Shown piece by piece: positions 1 through 8,728 of a DNA stretch of 40,345 bases; the stretch's first letter is position 1; each line of letters opens with the position of its first letter. A model generated the notes under the pieces. The model saw only the letters and a program-made list of their open reading frames with translations. It was not told where the DNA came from and made no database searches. The stretch comes from Nitrosomonas sp. GTDB taxonomy: Bacteria > Pseudomonadota > Gammaproteobacteria > Burkholderiales > Nitrosomonadaceae. The stretch lies in assembly GCF_019752095.1 (NCBI RefSeq), contig NZ_JAIEMO010000036.1:1-40345 (forward strand), given 5' to 3'. Position numbers and translations under genes: made by a program.

Positions 1-70
1 AGTCATACCACAGCGACATGTCATAGTTGGCGCTCGCAGCGCCGCTAGTTGTGTCATAGGTTGTTGCCAT
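1..70 (-). CDS. amoC: Ammonia monooxygenase subunit C, amino terminus only (runs off the left edge)
   Basis: AmoC is a membrane subunit of ammonia monooxygenase, which oxidises ammonia to hydroxylamine. Only about 23 codons are present. The minus strand reads MATTYDTTSGAASANYDMSL followed by WYD, which matches the known start of Nitrosomonas AmoC (MATT..., then YDMSLWYD). Two adjacent ATG codons exist (73-71 and 70-68); I chose the second because known AmoC proteins start MATT. A GGGGGAT stretch just upstream can serve as ribosome binding site. Whether this is the first gene of an amoCAB operon or a stand-alone amoC copy cannot be told, because the downstream part lies outside the window. The identification is from memory of the family. 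Confidence 0.88.
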   Translation of the reverse strand, partial: MATTYDTTSGAASANYDMSLWYD

Positions 71-318
71 CATATCCCCCTATTAATTTAATGGTTTGCT
101 AATAGAAAATGTGTTTGACGTGGCAAATAAATTTTCACCACTCAACATAAATATAGACAGCTGCTTTTAGCATGAAAGTTCCCGTCAATCCATGAAAACT
201 CTTTCTGATATTCACAAAAAATTTACATATTACAATATGCTATGCAGAGACATTGCATGAATTAATAACTTACATTTCAGATAGTTAACGAATAAATCAC
301 AAACTACAAGTATTATTA

Positions 319-380
319 TTGTCACGATTCTGTAAGAAAAATAGCGCTGTCACACAAATGTAACATTACTGTTATATAAC
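319..380 (+). promoter_or_regulatory. Array of PhoB-type half-sites (Pho boxes) and -10 element before the porin gene
   Basis: TGTCAC/TGTAAC-like half-sites are spaced exactly 11 bp apart: 320 (TGTCAC) and 331 (TGTAAG), then 348 (TGTCAC), 359 (TGTAAC) and 370 (TGTTAT). The 18-mer at 347-364 (CTGTCACACAAATGTAAC) agrees with about 15 of 18 positions of the E. coli Pho box consensus as I recall it. TATAAC at 375-380 lies 10 bp after that box, the usual place for the -10 of a PhoB-activated promoter, where the Pho box replaces the -35. It predicts induction of the porin on phosphate limitation. The remainder of the 74-426 gap is AT-rich and also holds the amoC promoter, which I could not pinpoint. 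Confidence 0.72.
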
Positions 381-426
381 TGCTGTCGTGTCTAGTAATT
401 TTTTTCAACCCCTGGATTAACGACAG

Positions 427-2151
427 ATGATGAAATCTTTCAGCTCTATTTTAGCAACCTTAGTGATACTCAATTTATGCGTCTTTTCCAACGCTTATGC
501 ATTGGAATTATATGTTGATACAAAAACCAAGCAAGTTTTTGCAGAACCGGGACCTGGCAGAATTCTTATGGGTACGTATGTAAAAACCGATAGCCCGTCG
601 GTGCAACCAGAATCCCCAAAAGTAGCTGGAACACCATCCCCAGTGTCCACTGAATCAGCGAAAAAAGAGGCAGTAGCTGGATCGACTCTGATGCGCGAAG
701 ATAAAACTACGGAAGTGGCGGATAAAACCACTCATGAACGCCTGGTCAGCCAAGTCTCAGTGCTGGAAGAGCGCATCAAAGATGTTGAAAAAATACATGG
801 TACGTTTGATGATCGGGGCCTGCATTGGGAAACTAAAGATGGAAATTTCTCAATGTCGATCAATGGACGGCTACAACCAGCTTCACAATATAACTTTATC
901 AATGATCCTGACCCTGCTTTCGGAACGCACACGGCAAATGAGTTGAATAGTGGCATGAATATCCGCCGCGCGCGTCTGGGTGCTGAAGGCACTTTTTATA
1001 AAATATGGGATTATAAATTCGAGTTTGATTTTAGTCGCGGCAATGGTTCTGTCGGATCTGGAATTACTGATGCTTTCGTGCGCTTGAATCATACCGATGC
1101 GCTTTCCTATAAGATAGGTTCCTTCAAAGAACCATTCAGTTTGGAAGAAGCAGCCAGCAATCGGTTTCTTACCTTCATCGAACGTCACATGTCAGTCAAC
1201 TCGTTTGTAGATAACCCCAATACCTACAAAACAGGTATTGGTGCCAATTACGCAGTAACACGATTCCAAACCGGACTGGCTTTTCAAACTGAGCCTATTG
1301 GCGCATGGTCAGCTGCATCAACCTCAGTCAATGCCAATGGCAACCAGAGCCGCAACAACGGTTCAGGCGATACCGGGTGGCAAGGCATAGGCCGTATCAG
1401 TGGCAGACCCTGGATGGAAGATGAAACTAAATTCTTACATGTGGGTATTTCTGCAGGCCATACAGTTGTCAACACGCAATATCGTGCTGATGGCACTATG
1501 GTTGGAGAAGGATCTAATGGCGGTGGGGGTGGCATGTCATTCGTCGCGTTCCCAGGAACCAACGTGGATCGCAGCAACGTCTTGAATACTGGCAACCTGA
1601 GTTACGGTGCGCTAAATGATCCGAACCGCCGCGAAATCAACAGCTACGATCGATATGGCGCAGAAGCATGGTTTGTTCATGGCCCCTTCTCTGCTCAGGC
1701 AGAGTTTTTACGCACCAATATTAATGGCGTTGGTTACGGCAATGAACATCTAACCGGCTATTATGGTTATGTCAGTTACTTCTTGACCGGCGAATCTAAA
1801 GCTTATCACGTCAGAAACGGTGCAGCAAACCGGCTCAGACCAAACCGGCCATTTCAATGGAACGGCTCGGGATGGGGCGCATTTGAAATCGCTGCCGGCT
1901 ATGATTACATCGATATGAATTCAGGGGTCATCAGAGGCGGGCGAGCCGATATGCTTAGGTTCGGCTTCAATTGGTATCCCCATTCGAACGTTAAGTTTCA
2001 GGCAAACGTCGTGCATATGTTGGATATCAACACGGCAAGAACACCCATTACCAATACCGAGGGATATTCTGGGGGTGCTGGTGCGCGCACGAATGGATGG
2101 AATAATGGCGATTTCAGTGCGTTCCTGACGCAATGGACCATCGATTTCTAA
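427..2151 (+). CDS. Phosphate-selective porin (OprO/OprP family)
   Basis: Outer-membrane porin of 574 residues, predicted to pass phosphate or other anions. It has a signal peptide ending near residue 25 (...SNAYA), a Pro/Ser/Thr-rich linker at about 50-95, a short coiled coil at about 103-121 (LVSQVSVLEERIKDVEK), and then a long beta-barrel with alternating aromatic strands that ends in a terminal Phe (LTQWTIDF), the outer-membrane insertion signal. The linker-coil-barrel order is typical of Porin_O_P proteins, in which the coil promotes trimerisation. Two adjacent ATGs compete at the start and no strong Shine-Dalgarno sequence is seen. The PhoB half-site array upstream and pstS downstream support a phosphate role. 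Anion specificity itself is inferred. Confidence 0.85.
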   Translation: MMKSFSSILATLVILNLCVFSNAYALELYVDTKTKQVFAEPGPGRILMGTYVKTDSPSVQPESPKVAGTPSPVSTESAKKEAVAGSTLMREDKTTEVADKTTHERLVSQVSVLEERIKDVEKIHGTFDDRGLHWETKDGNFSMSINGRLQPASQYNFINDPDPAFGTHTANELNSGMNIRRARLGAEGTFYKIWDYKFEFDFSRGNGSVGSGITDAFVRLNHTDALSYKIGSFKEPFSLEEAASNRFLTFIERHMSVNSFVDNPNTYKTGIGANYAVTRFQTGLAFQTEPIGAWSAASTSVNANGNQSRNNGSGDTGWQGIGRISGRPWMEDETKFLHVGISAGHTVVNTQYRADGTMVGEGSNGGGGGMSFVAFPGTNVDRSNVLNTGNLSYGALNDPNRREINSYDRYGAEAWFVHGPFSAQAEFLRTNINGVGYGNEHLTGYYGYVSYFLTGESKAYHVRNGAANRLRPNRPFQWNGSGWGAFEIAAGYDYIDMNSGVIRGGRADMLRFGFNWYPHSNVKFQANVVHMLDINTARTPITNTEGYSGGAGARTNGWNNGDFSAFLTQWTIDF

Positions 2152-2177
2152 AGCACTCATGTTGATTGCACACTTAT

Positions 2178-2205
2178 TGGGAACTCAGATAATTCTGAGT
2201 TCCCA
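2178..2205 (+). terminator. Strong hairpin after the porin gene
   Basis: A perfect 12-bp inverted repeat (TGGGAACTCAGA / TCTGAGTTCCCA) with a TAAT loop lies 27 bp after the porin stop. It is followed by a T-rich but not pure T stretch (GTATATCTCCTTATTTCTT), so it is probably a terminator or 3' stabiliser separating porin from pstS. Confidence 0.65.
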
Positions 2206-2344
2206 GTATATCTCCTTATTTCTTGAACCTCAGCTCATATCAATTAGATGCTACCAACAATTAAACTATAGGCTAATATTATGTGGATTATGATCTATGG
2301 TATGTTGCACAACACAATCCATCTCACACAAGGAGGATCAAAAA

Positions 2345-3370
2345 ATGCCGCAAAAATACACCTTCGATAGGCTGAACATAATGTTCCTGCTCGGCATATG
2401 CATGAGCACTCTTGGTATTGCAAATGCACAATCCACTATCAATACTGATGGCTCCAGTACCGTTTATCCTATTACCAAGGCAGTTGCTGATAAATTCCAA
2501 ATCGCAAAAAAGAATGCCGTGAATGTTACGGTTAATATTTCTGGCAGTGGCGGCGGTTTCAATAAATTCTGCCGTGGTGAAATCGACATCGTGAATGCCT
2601 CACGACCGATCTTGAAAAGCGAAATGAAAGATTGCAAGAATTCCCGCATTCAATACGTTGAAATTCCAATTGCTTTCGATGCCTTAACTGTAGCAGTTAA
2701 TCCGGGAAACAATTGGGGAACAACCATGACAATAGCAGAATTGAAAAAAATATGGGAGCCAGCAGCTCAAGGTACTATTACTCGATGGAAACAAGTCAAT
2801 CCAACATGGCCCGATGAACCAATTAAACTTTATGGTGCCGATTCAGATTCCGGCACTTATGATTACTTTACGAAAGCCATCGTAGGTAAAGCCAAATCAA
2901 GCCGCAGTGATTTCACTGAATCCGAAGATGACAACGTATTGGTTAATGGCGTGGCAAGCGATAAGAATGCGTTGGGATTTTTTGGATTTGCCTACTATAT
3001 TGAAAATGAAAATAAAGTTACAGCTGTTGCCATAAATAATGGAAAAGGACAAGGCGCTATCGCTCCGTCGGTAGAAACTGTTGAAAACGGCAAATATCAA
3101 CCCTTATCACGCCCGATCTTTATCTACGTCAATGTCAAAGCTATTGAGAAACCCGAAGTTAAGGAATTTGTAGAATTTTATTTGAAGAATGCACTCTTGC
3201 TGGTAAAGGAAGCCAGTTTTTTTCCATTACCGCCCAGAGCCTATACCACAATGCTTGAACACTTTAACAAAAAAAGAATAGGTTCAGTATTTAGTGGGAT
3301 ACCGGCGATAGGTCTCACTATCGACGAACTAATCAGGCGTGAGGATCGGCTCCCGTACGAAAATTTTTAA
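2345..3370 (+). CDS. pstS: Phosphate ABC transporter substrate-binding protein PstS
   Basis: Periplasmic phosphate-binding protein, 341 residues from the chosen start. The start at 2345 ([10 protein letters not shown]) was preferred over an in-frame ATG at 2297 because AGGAGG sits at 2331-2336, 8 bases before it, and it gives a normal signal peptide ending near ...GIANAQS. Family signatures are GSSTVYPIT near the mature amino terminus, [14 protein letters not shown] and the phosphate-loop motif [12 protein letters not shown]. It is close to the SphX/PstS branch. No pstCAB genes follow: a terminator closes the gene and an unrelated ABC system comes next, so its membrane partner must lie elsewhere. 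I see no clear Pho box directly in front of it, unlike the porin. Confidence 0.9.
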   Translation: MPQKYTFDRLNIMFLLGICMSTLGIANAQSTINTDGSSTVYPITKAVADKFQIAKKNAVNVTVNISGSGGGFNKFCRGEIDIVNASRPILKSEMKDCKNSRIQYVEIPIAFDALTVAVNPGNNWGTTMTIAELKKIWEPAAQGTITRWKQVNPTWPDEPIKLYGADSDSGTYDYFTKAIVGKAKSSRSDFTESEDDNVLVNGVASDKNALGFFGFAYYIENENKVTAVAINNGKGQGAIAPSVETVENGKYQPLSRPIFIYVNVKAIEKPEVKEFVEFYLKNALLLVKEASFFPLPPRAYTTMLEHFNKKRIGSVFSGIPAIGLTIDELIRREDRLPYENF

Positions 3371-3418
3371 ACTAATAAATATGAAATAGGTAATTGCCAG
3401 AAAATTACTGATCACTTT

Positions 3419-3472
3419 AACAACAACTGCTAGTAATTGCGTTAAGGAATTATTAGCAGTTGTTGTTTTTTT
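3419..3472 (+). terminator. Rho-independent terminator after pstS
   Basis: A stem of about 20 bp with one mismatch (AACAACAACTGCTAGTAATT pairing with AATTATTAGCAGTTGTTGTT), a short GCGTTAAGG loop and a run of seven T directly after. This is the clearest terminator in the window. Confidence 0.9.
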
Positions 3473-3553
3473 CAAATTCCACACCCTTTTATGATATAAG
3501 TCCTCCATTACAATTAATATGACATTATCACCTCTGCCGCCACTCTCCTAATT

Positions 3554-5065
3554 ATGCCTTTCAGCCCAATTATCCTGTGGACAGACGCGCTTATATATTT
3601 ATTCGTAGGTATTGTACTTTTTTTGATTTGGTATGTAAGGCGGAACGAACATCTATTGGTACCCTGGAAACGTGTAGGACATAGTGCCAGCGGCATGTCT
3701 GCGCTGACTGTGCTACTTTTTTTCCTGATCGTAGGGTTACTCGATACGATCCATTTCCGGCCCGCTCTTGATCATAAAGCCCCAAATGGGGAAAGAGTCT
3801 ACAGTGTAGAAGTCTTGAGCATGCTTGATCTCTTGGTAACACCACTGCGCACCAATATGGAAAAGACCTATTCCGCGCCATTGGCCACACATCTCTATGC
3901 AAAAGAAACGATTGAACTTCCCGATGGAAAGCAAATTCGGATCTTTGCTAGACTTGTATATGGCGGAGCTCACCTACAAAATCCGGATGTGGATCATGCC
4001 AATGATATTATTTGGCGCAGCGCAAAAGGCTTGATGGCTGGTTCTCTGGTCTGGTGCTTATTGGCCTCAGGTTTAATCATCTTTTTGTCGCGTCGTCATC
4101 AGGAAAAATTCACCCAAACCATCGCAACCATTTTGCAGCGCAAAACGGAAATTCCCTGGTATGCCATTTTGATCACATTATTAATCCTTTTGCTGATCAT
4201 CGGTTGCGGAATAGCATTAGCCAGTCATTATCATGTCTTAGGCACCGACAAGGTTGGACAAGACATTCTATATCAATCACTTAAAAGTATTCGCATCGCT
4301 TTAGTCATTGGCACTCTAACTACGTTGATCATGCTGCCGTTTGCACTGTTGCTCGGCATTATGGCGGGTTATTTCAGAGGCTGGATCGATGATGTCATTC
4401 AATATACTTACACCACATTAAATTCCATACCCAGCGTATTATTGATCGCCGCTGCAGTTCTTATGATGCAAGTGTATATTGAAACCCATTCGGAATTATT
4501 CGAAACCATCGCTGCACGCGCCGATCTACGCTTGCTATTTCTGTGCATTATACTTGGCGTTACCAGCTGGACCAGCTTATGCCGTTTGCTTCGCGGCGAA
4601 GCCATGAAGCTGCGCGAATTGGAGTATATCCAAGCGGCACATGCATTTGGCGTCTCACATTGGCGCATCATCACGCGCCATATCTTACCGAATGTAATGC
4701 ACATCGTGTTAATTGCGACTGTCATGGATTTTAGTGGCTTAGTTCTGGCCGAGGCGGTGTTATCTTATGTCGGCGTTGGCGTCGACCCTTCCATGATGAG
4801 CTTTGGCACGATGATTAACGCGGCACGGTTGGAAATGGCGCGTGAACCCATGGTCTGGTGGGCATTGCTATCAGCATTTGTCTTTATGTTCACTTTGGTA
4901 TTGAGCGCCAACTTGTTTGCCGATGCAGTACAAAATGCATTAGATCCGCGCAGAAGGACGCTAAAACAAAGCAAGAGATTCTTTCAAAAGCTAGACAATA
5001 AAGAACAAACACCCAGCAAATTATCCCAAGCGATTAAACCAACAGGGTCTTCTCACCAGCCATGA
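3554..5065 (+). CDS. Oligopeptide/dipeptide-type ABC transporter permease (OppC/YejE family)
   Basis: Inner-membrane permease of 503 residues. The carboxy-terminal half (about 200-480) is a standard OppC/DppC domain with the coupling region SWTSLCRLLRGEAMKLRELEYI and the EAA-like segment ending HILPNV. The amino-terminal 200 residues carry extra membrane segments at about 8-27, 48-64 and 158-178, with a charged periplasmic loop between the second and third. At roughly 500 residues it is longer than plain OppC (about 300) but similar to YejE-type permeases. The stop overlaps the ATPase start by 4 bases, indicating translational coupling. No OppB-type second permease or binding protein gene is next to it. 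The start lacks a clear Shine-Dalgarno sequence, so it may be a little further in. Substrate unknown. Confidence 0.82.
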   Translation: MPFSPIILWTDALIYLFVGIVLFLIWYVRRNEHLLVPWKRVGHSASGMSALTVLLFFLIVGLLDTIHFRPALDHKAPNGERVYSVEVLSMLDLLVTPLRTNMEKTYSAPLATHLYAKETIELPDGKQIRIFARLVYGGAHLQNPDVDHANDIIWRSAKGLMAGSLVWCLLASGLIIFLSRRHQEKFTQTIATILQRKTEIPWYAILITLLILLLIIGCGIALASHYHVLGTDKVGQDILYQSLKSIRIALVIGTLTTLIMLPFALLLGIMAGYFRGWIDDVIQYTYTTLNSIPSVLLIAAAVLMMQVYIETHSELFETIAARADLRLLFLCIILGVTSWTSLCRLLRGEAMKLRELEYIQAAHAFGVSHWRIITRHILPNVMHIVLIATVMDFSGLVLAEAVLSYVGVGVDPSMMSFGTMINAARLEMAREPMVWWALLSAFVFMFTLVLSANLFADAVQNALDPRRRTLKQSKRFFQKLDNKEQTPSKLSQAIKPTGSSHQP

Positions 5066-7113
5066 AGAATTTGCTGGAAATTGAAAACCTTGAAACCTTG
5101 CTTCATACCGGCGATACACCCGTACGCGCAGTCGATGGATTGTCACTTGAGATTTTCCCTGGTGAAACATTCGCGTTACTGGGAGAATCCGGCTGCGGCA
5201 AATCGATGACAGCGCTCTCCATTATGCGCTTGTTACCTGAAGTAGGCGAAATTGTCGCCGGGCAAGTTAAAATCAACGGCGCAGATCTCTTACAATTATC
5301 CGAAGCCGGTATGCGCAAAATTCGCGGCAAGCGCATCAGTATGATTTTTCAGGAACCGATGTTGAGCCTGAATCCAGTTCTCACTATCGCCGAGCAAATT
5401 GAAGAAGTATTGAATCAGCATTTGCAGTTATCCAAAGATGCAACCAAGAAACGAATTCAGGAACTACTGGAGCAAGTCGGCATTCCTGATGCAGCACAGC
5501 GCATGCATGAATATCCATTCCAGTTTTCCGGTGGTATGAAACAGCGCGCTATGATCGCCATGGCGCTTGCAGGCGAACCTGAATTACTCATTGCCGATGA
5601 GCCAACGACAGCCCTGGATGTAACAATTCAGGCACAAGTCCTGGATTTGATGAGACAAATCCAGCAACGCACGCACATGGCAATTTTACTGATTACACAT
5701 GATCTAGGTGTGGTCGCTGAAATGGCCCAACGCATTGCAGTGATGTACGCAGGAGAAATCGTAGAACTGGCCTCCCGACATGATTTCTTTCAGCATCCAG
5801 CTCATCCCTATTCACAGCAATTGTTTGCATCTTTACCCGGAAAGCAAAAACGCGATCAGGCATTAGCCGTGATTCAGGGCAGTGTACCCTCCCTCGCACA
5901 ACAGTTTAACGGCTGCCGTTTTGTTGATCGTTGCAACCAAGCATTGGCTATCTGTCACAATACAATTCCCCAGTGGTATCCAGTAACATCGGATCATCAA
6001 GTGCGATGTCATTTGTATCAGCAAAATGCCCCGGAAAAACTACCGATCGATAACACTAATCAATGCATAACCACGTTAGATGTCAAATCCAATACGACAG
6101 AAGAAACTTTGTTACAGGTTACCGACCTCAAAGTACATTTTCCGATCCGCAAAGGATTACTCAAGCGCATAGTCGGTCACGTCAAAGCAGTCGACGGCGT
6201 ATCGCTGAAAATTGTTAGCGGAAAAACCTTAGCATTAGTCGGTGAATCAGGGTGTGGCAAAACAACCATTGGTAAAAGCATTTTGCAATTGATTAAACCA
6301 ACCGCCGGGAGTGTACGCTTCAGAAACCAAGAACTGGTTGCTCTCAAACGCAGCCAGTTGCGACAAATACGTTCTCAATTTCAAATCATATTTCAGGATC
6401 CCTACTCTTCACTGAATCCACGCATGCGAATTATTGAGATCCTGCGAGAGGGCATGGATGCCTTAATCATCAGTAAAAAAAATGATTCTAAAACTCGGGA
6501 TCAATCACCGAACTTTTCAAGAGAGGAAGAAATTAATGCATTATTGCGGCAAGTCGGTTTGCCTGTTGAGGTAAAATGGCGTTATCCGCATGAATTCTCC
6601 GGCGGACAACGGCAGCGTATTGCCATCGCACGCGCCTTGGCGGTTAACCCAGAACTATTAATCTGCGATGAACCGACTAGCGCACTGGATGTGTCGGTTC
6701 AAGCACAAATCCTGAATCTGCTCAAATCGCTACAAAATAATTTAGGACTTGCATTTTTATTTATTACCCACAATATCGCTGTTGTAGAATATTTAGCTGA
6801 TGAGGTTGCCGTCATGTATCTGGGACGAATTGTTGAATATGGGCGCATTAATGAGGTGATGAACCACCCTAGGCATCCCTACACCCAGGCGTTGCTATCG
6901 TCAGTTCCGCAAATCGCATCCAATCCTGATCGCCACATCATTGCGTTGAAAGGTGATTTGCCATCGCCAGTCAAGCCACCGACCGGCTGCCATTTTCATC
7001 CACGTTGTGCCAGCGCCATGCCGATTTGCCGCGTGACCTACCCCCCGGCAAGCACATTCAGCGCAACGCACACAACCCATTGTTTCCTTTATCCACACGA
7101 ACAAGTTTCTTGA
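5062..7113 (+). CDS. Fused double ATP-binding subunit of a peptide-type ABC transporter (OppD-OppF fusion, YejF-like)
   Basis: Cytoplasmic ATPase of 683 residues holding two complete nucleotide-binding domains in tandem. The first has Walker A GESGCGKS (about 40-47), signature FSGGMKQR and Walker B LLIADEPTTALD. The second has Walker A GESGCGKT (about 395), signature FSGGQRQR and Walker B LLICDEPTSALD. Each half ends in an oligopeptide-transporter carboxy-terminal extension with clustered Cys (GCRFVDRCNQALAIC and GCHFHPRCASAMPIC), typical of OppD/DppD/OppF proteins, in which these Cys can bind an Fe-S cluster. Coupled to the permease by an ATGA overlap. It powers import, or possibly export, of peptide-like compounds; the substrate cannot be read from sequence. 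Confidence 0.9.
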   Translation: MKNLLEIENLETLLHTGDTPVRAVDGLSLEIFPGETFALLGESGCGKSMTALSIMRLLPEVGEIVAGQVKINGADLLQLSEAGMRKIRGKRISMIFQEPMLSLNPVLTIAEQIEEVLNQHLQLSKDATKKRIQELLEQVGIPDAAQRMHEYPFQFSGGMKQRAMIAMALAGEPELLIADEPTTALDVTIQAQVLDLMRQIQQRTHMAILLITHDLGVVAEMAQRIAVMYAGEIVELASRHDFFQHPAHPYSQQLFASLPGKQKRDQALAVIQGSVPSLAQQFNGCRFVDRCNQALAICHNTIPQWYPVTSDHQVRCHLYQQNAPEKLPIDNTNQCITTLDVKSNTTEETLLQVTDLKVHFPIRKGLLKRIVGHVKAVDGVSLKIVSGKTLALVGESGCGKTTIGKSILQLIKPTAGSVRFRNQELVALKRSQLRQIRSQFQIIFQDPYSSLNPRMRIIEILREGMDALIISKKNDSKTRDQSPNFSREEEINALLRQVGLPVEVKWRYPHEFSGGQRQRIAIARALAVNPELLICDEPTSALDVSVQAQILNLLKSLQNNLGLAFLFITHNIAVVEYLADEVAVMYLGRIVEYGRINEVMNHPRHPYTQALLSSVPQIASNPDRHIIALKGDLPSPVKPPTGCHFHPRCASAMPICRVTYPPASTFSATHTTHCFLYPHEQVS

Positions 7114-7117
7114 AATT

Positions 7118-8728
7118 ATGAGTATTCATAACGAAGTGGCGCGCCGCCGCACTTTCGCCATCATTTCACATCCCGATGCGGGCAAAACAACGCTGACGGA
7201 AAAATTGCTGATGTATGCTGGCGCGATTCATATCGCCGGCAGCGTAAAAGCGCGCAAAGCCAGCCGTCACGCCACCTCGGATTGGATGGAGATCGAAAAA
7301 CAACGCGGCATCTCGGTCGCCAGTTCAGTAATGCAAATGGAATACCGCGATTGCATCCTCAACTTACTGGATACACCCGGTCACCAAGATTTCTCGGAAG
7401 ATACCTATCGTGTACTCACCGCAGTCGATGCCGCATTAATGGTGATTGATGCCGCCAACGGCGTTGAAGCACAGACACTTCGCCTACTTGAGGTCTGCCG
7501 AGCACGCAATACCCCTATCGTTACTTTTGTCAATAAAATGGATCGTGAGGTGCGCGAACCGCTTGATTTAATCGACGAAATCGAACGTACCCTCGGTATG
7601 GCTACAATTCCATTCACTTGGCCTGTTGGCATGGGGAAAAATTTCCATGGCGTATGTGATCTAAAAAATGATTGCATGCGCGTATTCCAACCCGGATCAG
7701 ACCGCATCGACAGCAAAAATGAGGTGATCGCGCATTTCCAGGATCCGCAGATCCAGCAGCGTTTTGGTAGTGAGTTATCTACCGCATTACAGGCAATTGA
7801 GTTGATCAGGGGTGCTTCACCAACTTTTGATCATGCGGCGTTTCTTGCGGGTCAACAAACTCCTGTTTTCTTTGGTTCCGCGATCAACAATTTTGGTGTG
7901 CGGGAAATTCTCGATGCTTTGGTCGATTTGGCGCCACCGCCCGAGTCACGTAACGCGATTCAGCGTGAAGTGTTACCGGATGAAAAAAGATTCTCTGGTA
8001 TGGTATTTAAAATCCAGGCCAATATGAATCTGGCACATCGCGATCGCATTGCTTTTGTACGTGTGTGCTCGGGTCATTTCAAACGTGGCATGAATTTGAA
8101 AGTTGCACGTAATGGCAAGGATATCCGTACCAGCACGGTAGTATCTTTTTTGTCGCAGCGTCGCGATATTCTTGAAGAAGCGTATCCAGGGGATATCATT
8201 GGCATACCGAATCACGGTACGCTGCAACTCGGCGACACTTTAACTGAGGGCGAAGTATTGCAATTCACCGGATTGCCTTTCTTTGCTCCGGAAATTTTCC
8301 GCACCGTTGAAATATCAGATCCGTTGCGCAGTAAACAACTGAAACTGGGATTGACACAATTAGGCGAAGAAGGTGCGATCCAAGTATTCCGTCCGCATTT
8401 GGGCAATATGCTGCTACTCGGTGCGGTCGGCACATTACAATTTGAAGTGGTCACTCACCGACTCCAACATGAGTATGCGGTAACTGCTCGAATAGCACCG
8501 GCTAAATATCAATTGGCACGCTGGATTACTTGTGACGATTCACGCGAAATGCAACGATTTATTGAAGCCAATGCGCACCGCATCGCCTACGATGCGGTAG
8601 ATGCCCCAACCTTTCTGGCCGCTTTTGGCGCAGAATTGAGTGTCGCGGAAGATAATTGGCCCGCGATTCGCTTTCATAAACTGCGCGAACACGCCGGTTT
8701 GGTTTTTCAGAATCACATGAACGGATAA
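7118..8728 (+). CDS. prfC: Peptide chain release factor 3 (RF3)
   Basis: Translational GTPase of 536 residues that recycles RF1/RF2 from the ribosome after termination. G1 motif SHPDAGKTT at about 17-25, switch region EKQRGISVASSVM, G3 DTPGHQDF and G4 NKMDRE are all visible; RF3 is told from EF-G by the short total length and by this GISV/SSVMQ switch sequence. Length is normal (E. coli 529). It starts only 4 bases after the ABC ATPase stop, and its TAA shares a base with the ATG of the next gene, so it sits in the same transcription unit. No anomaly seen. Confidence 0.95.
   Translation: MSIHNEVARRRTFAIISHPDAGKTTLTEKLLMYAGAIHIAGSVKARKASRHATSDWMEIEKQRGISVASSVMQMEYRDCILNLLDTPGHQDFSEDTYRVLTAVDAALMVIDAANGVEAQTLRLLEVCRARNTPIVTFVNKMDREVREPLDLIDEIERTLGMATIPFTWPVGMGKNFHGVCDLKNDCMRVFQPGSDRIDSKNEVIAHFQDPQIQQRFGSELSTALQAIELIRGASPTFDHAAFLAGQQTPVFFGSAINNFGVREILDALVDLAPPPESRNAIQREVLPDEKRFSGMVFKIQANMNLAHRDRIAFVRVCSGHFKRGMNLKVARNGKDIRTSTVVSFLSQRRDILEEAYPGDIIGIPNHGTLQLGDTLTEGEVLQFTGLPFFAPEIFRTVEISDPLRSKQLKLGLTQLGEEGAIQVFRPHLGNMLLLGAVGTLQFEVVTHRLQHEYAVTARIAPAKYQLARWITCDDSREMQRFIEANAHRIAYDAVDAPTFLAAFGAELSVAEDNWPAIRFHKLREHAGLVFQNHMNG

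Noticed and set aside
74..426. Search for sigma-70 promoters of amoC
   Set aside because: Several AT-rich hexamers fit loosely but none has a convincing -35/-10 pair; not reported as a feature.
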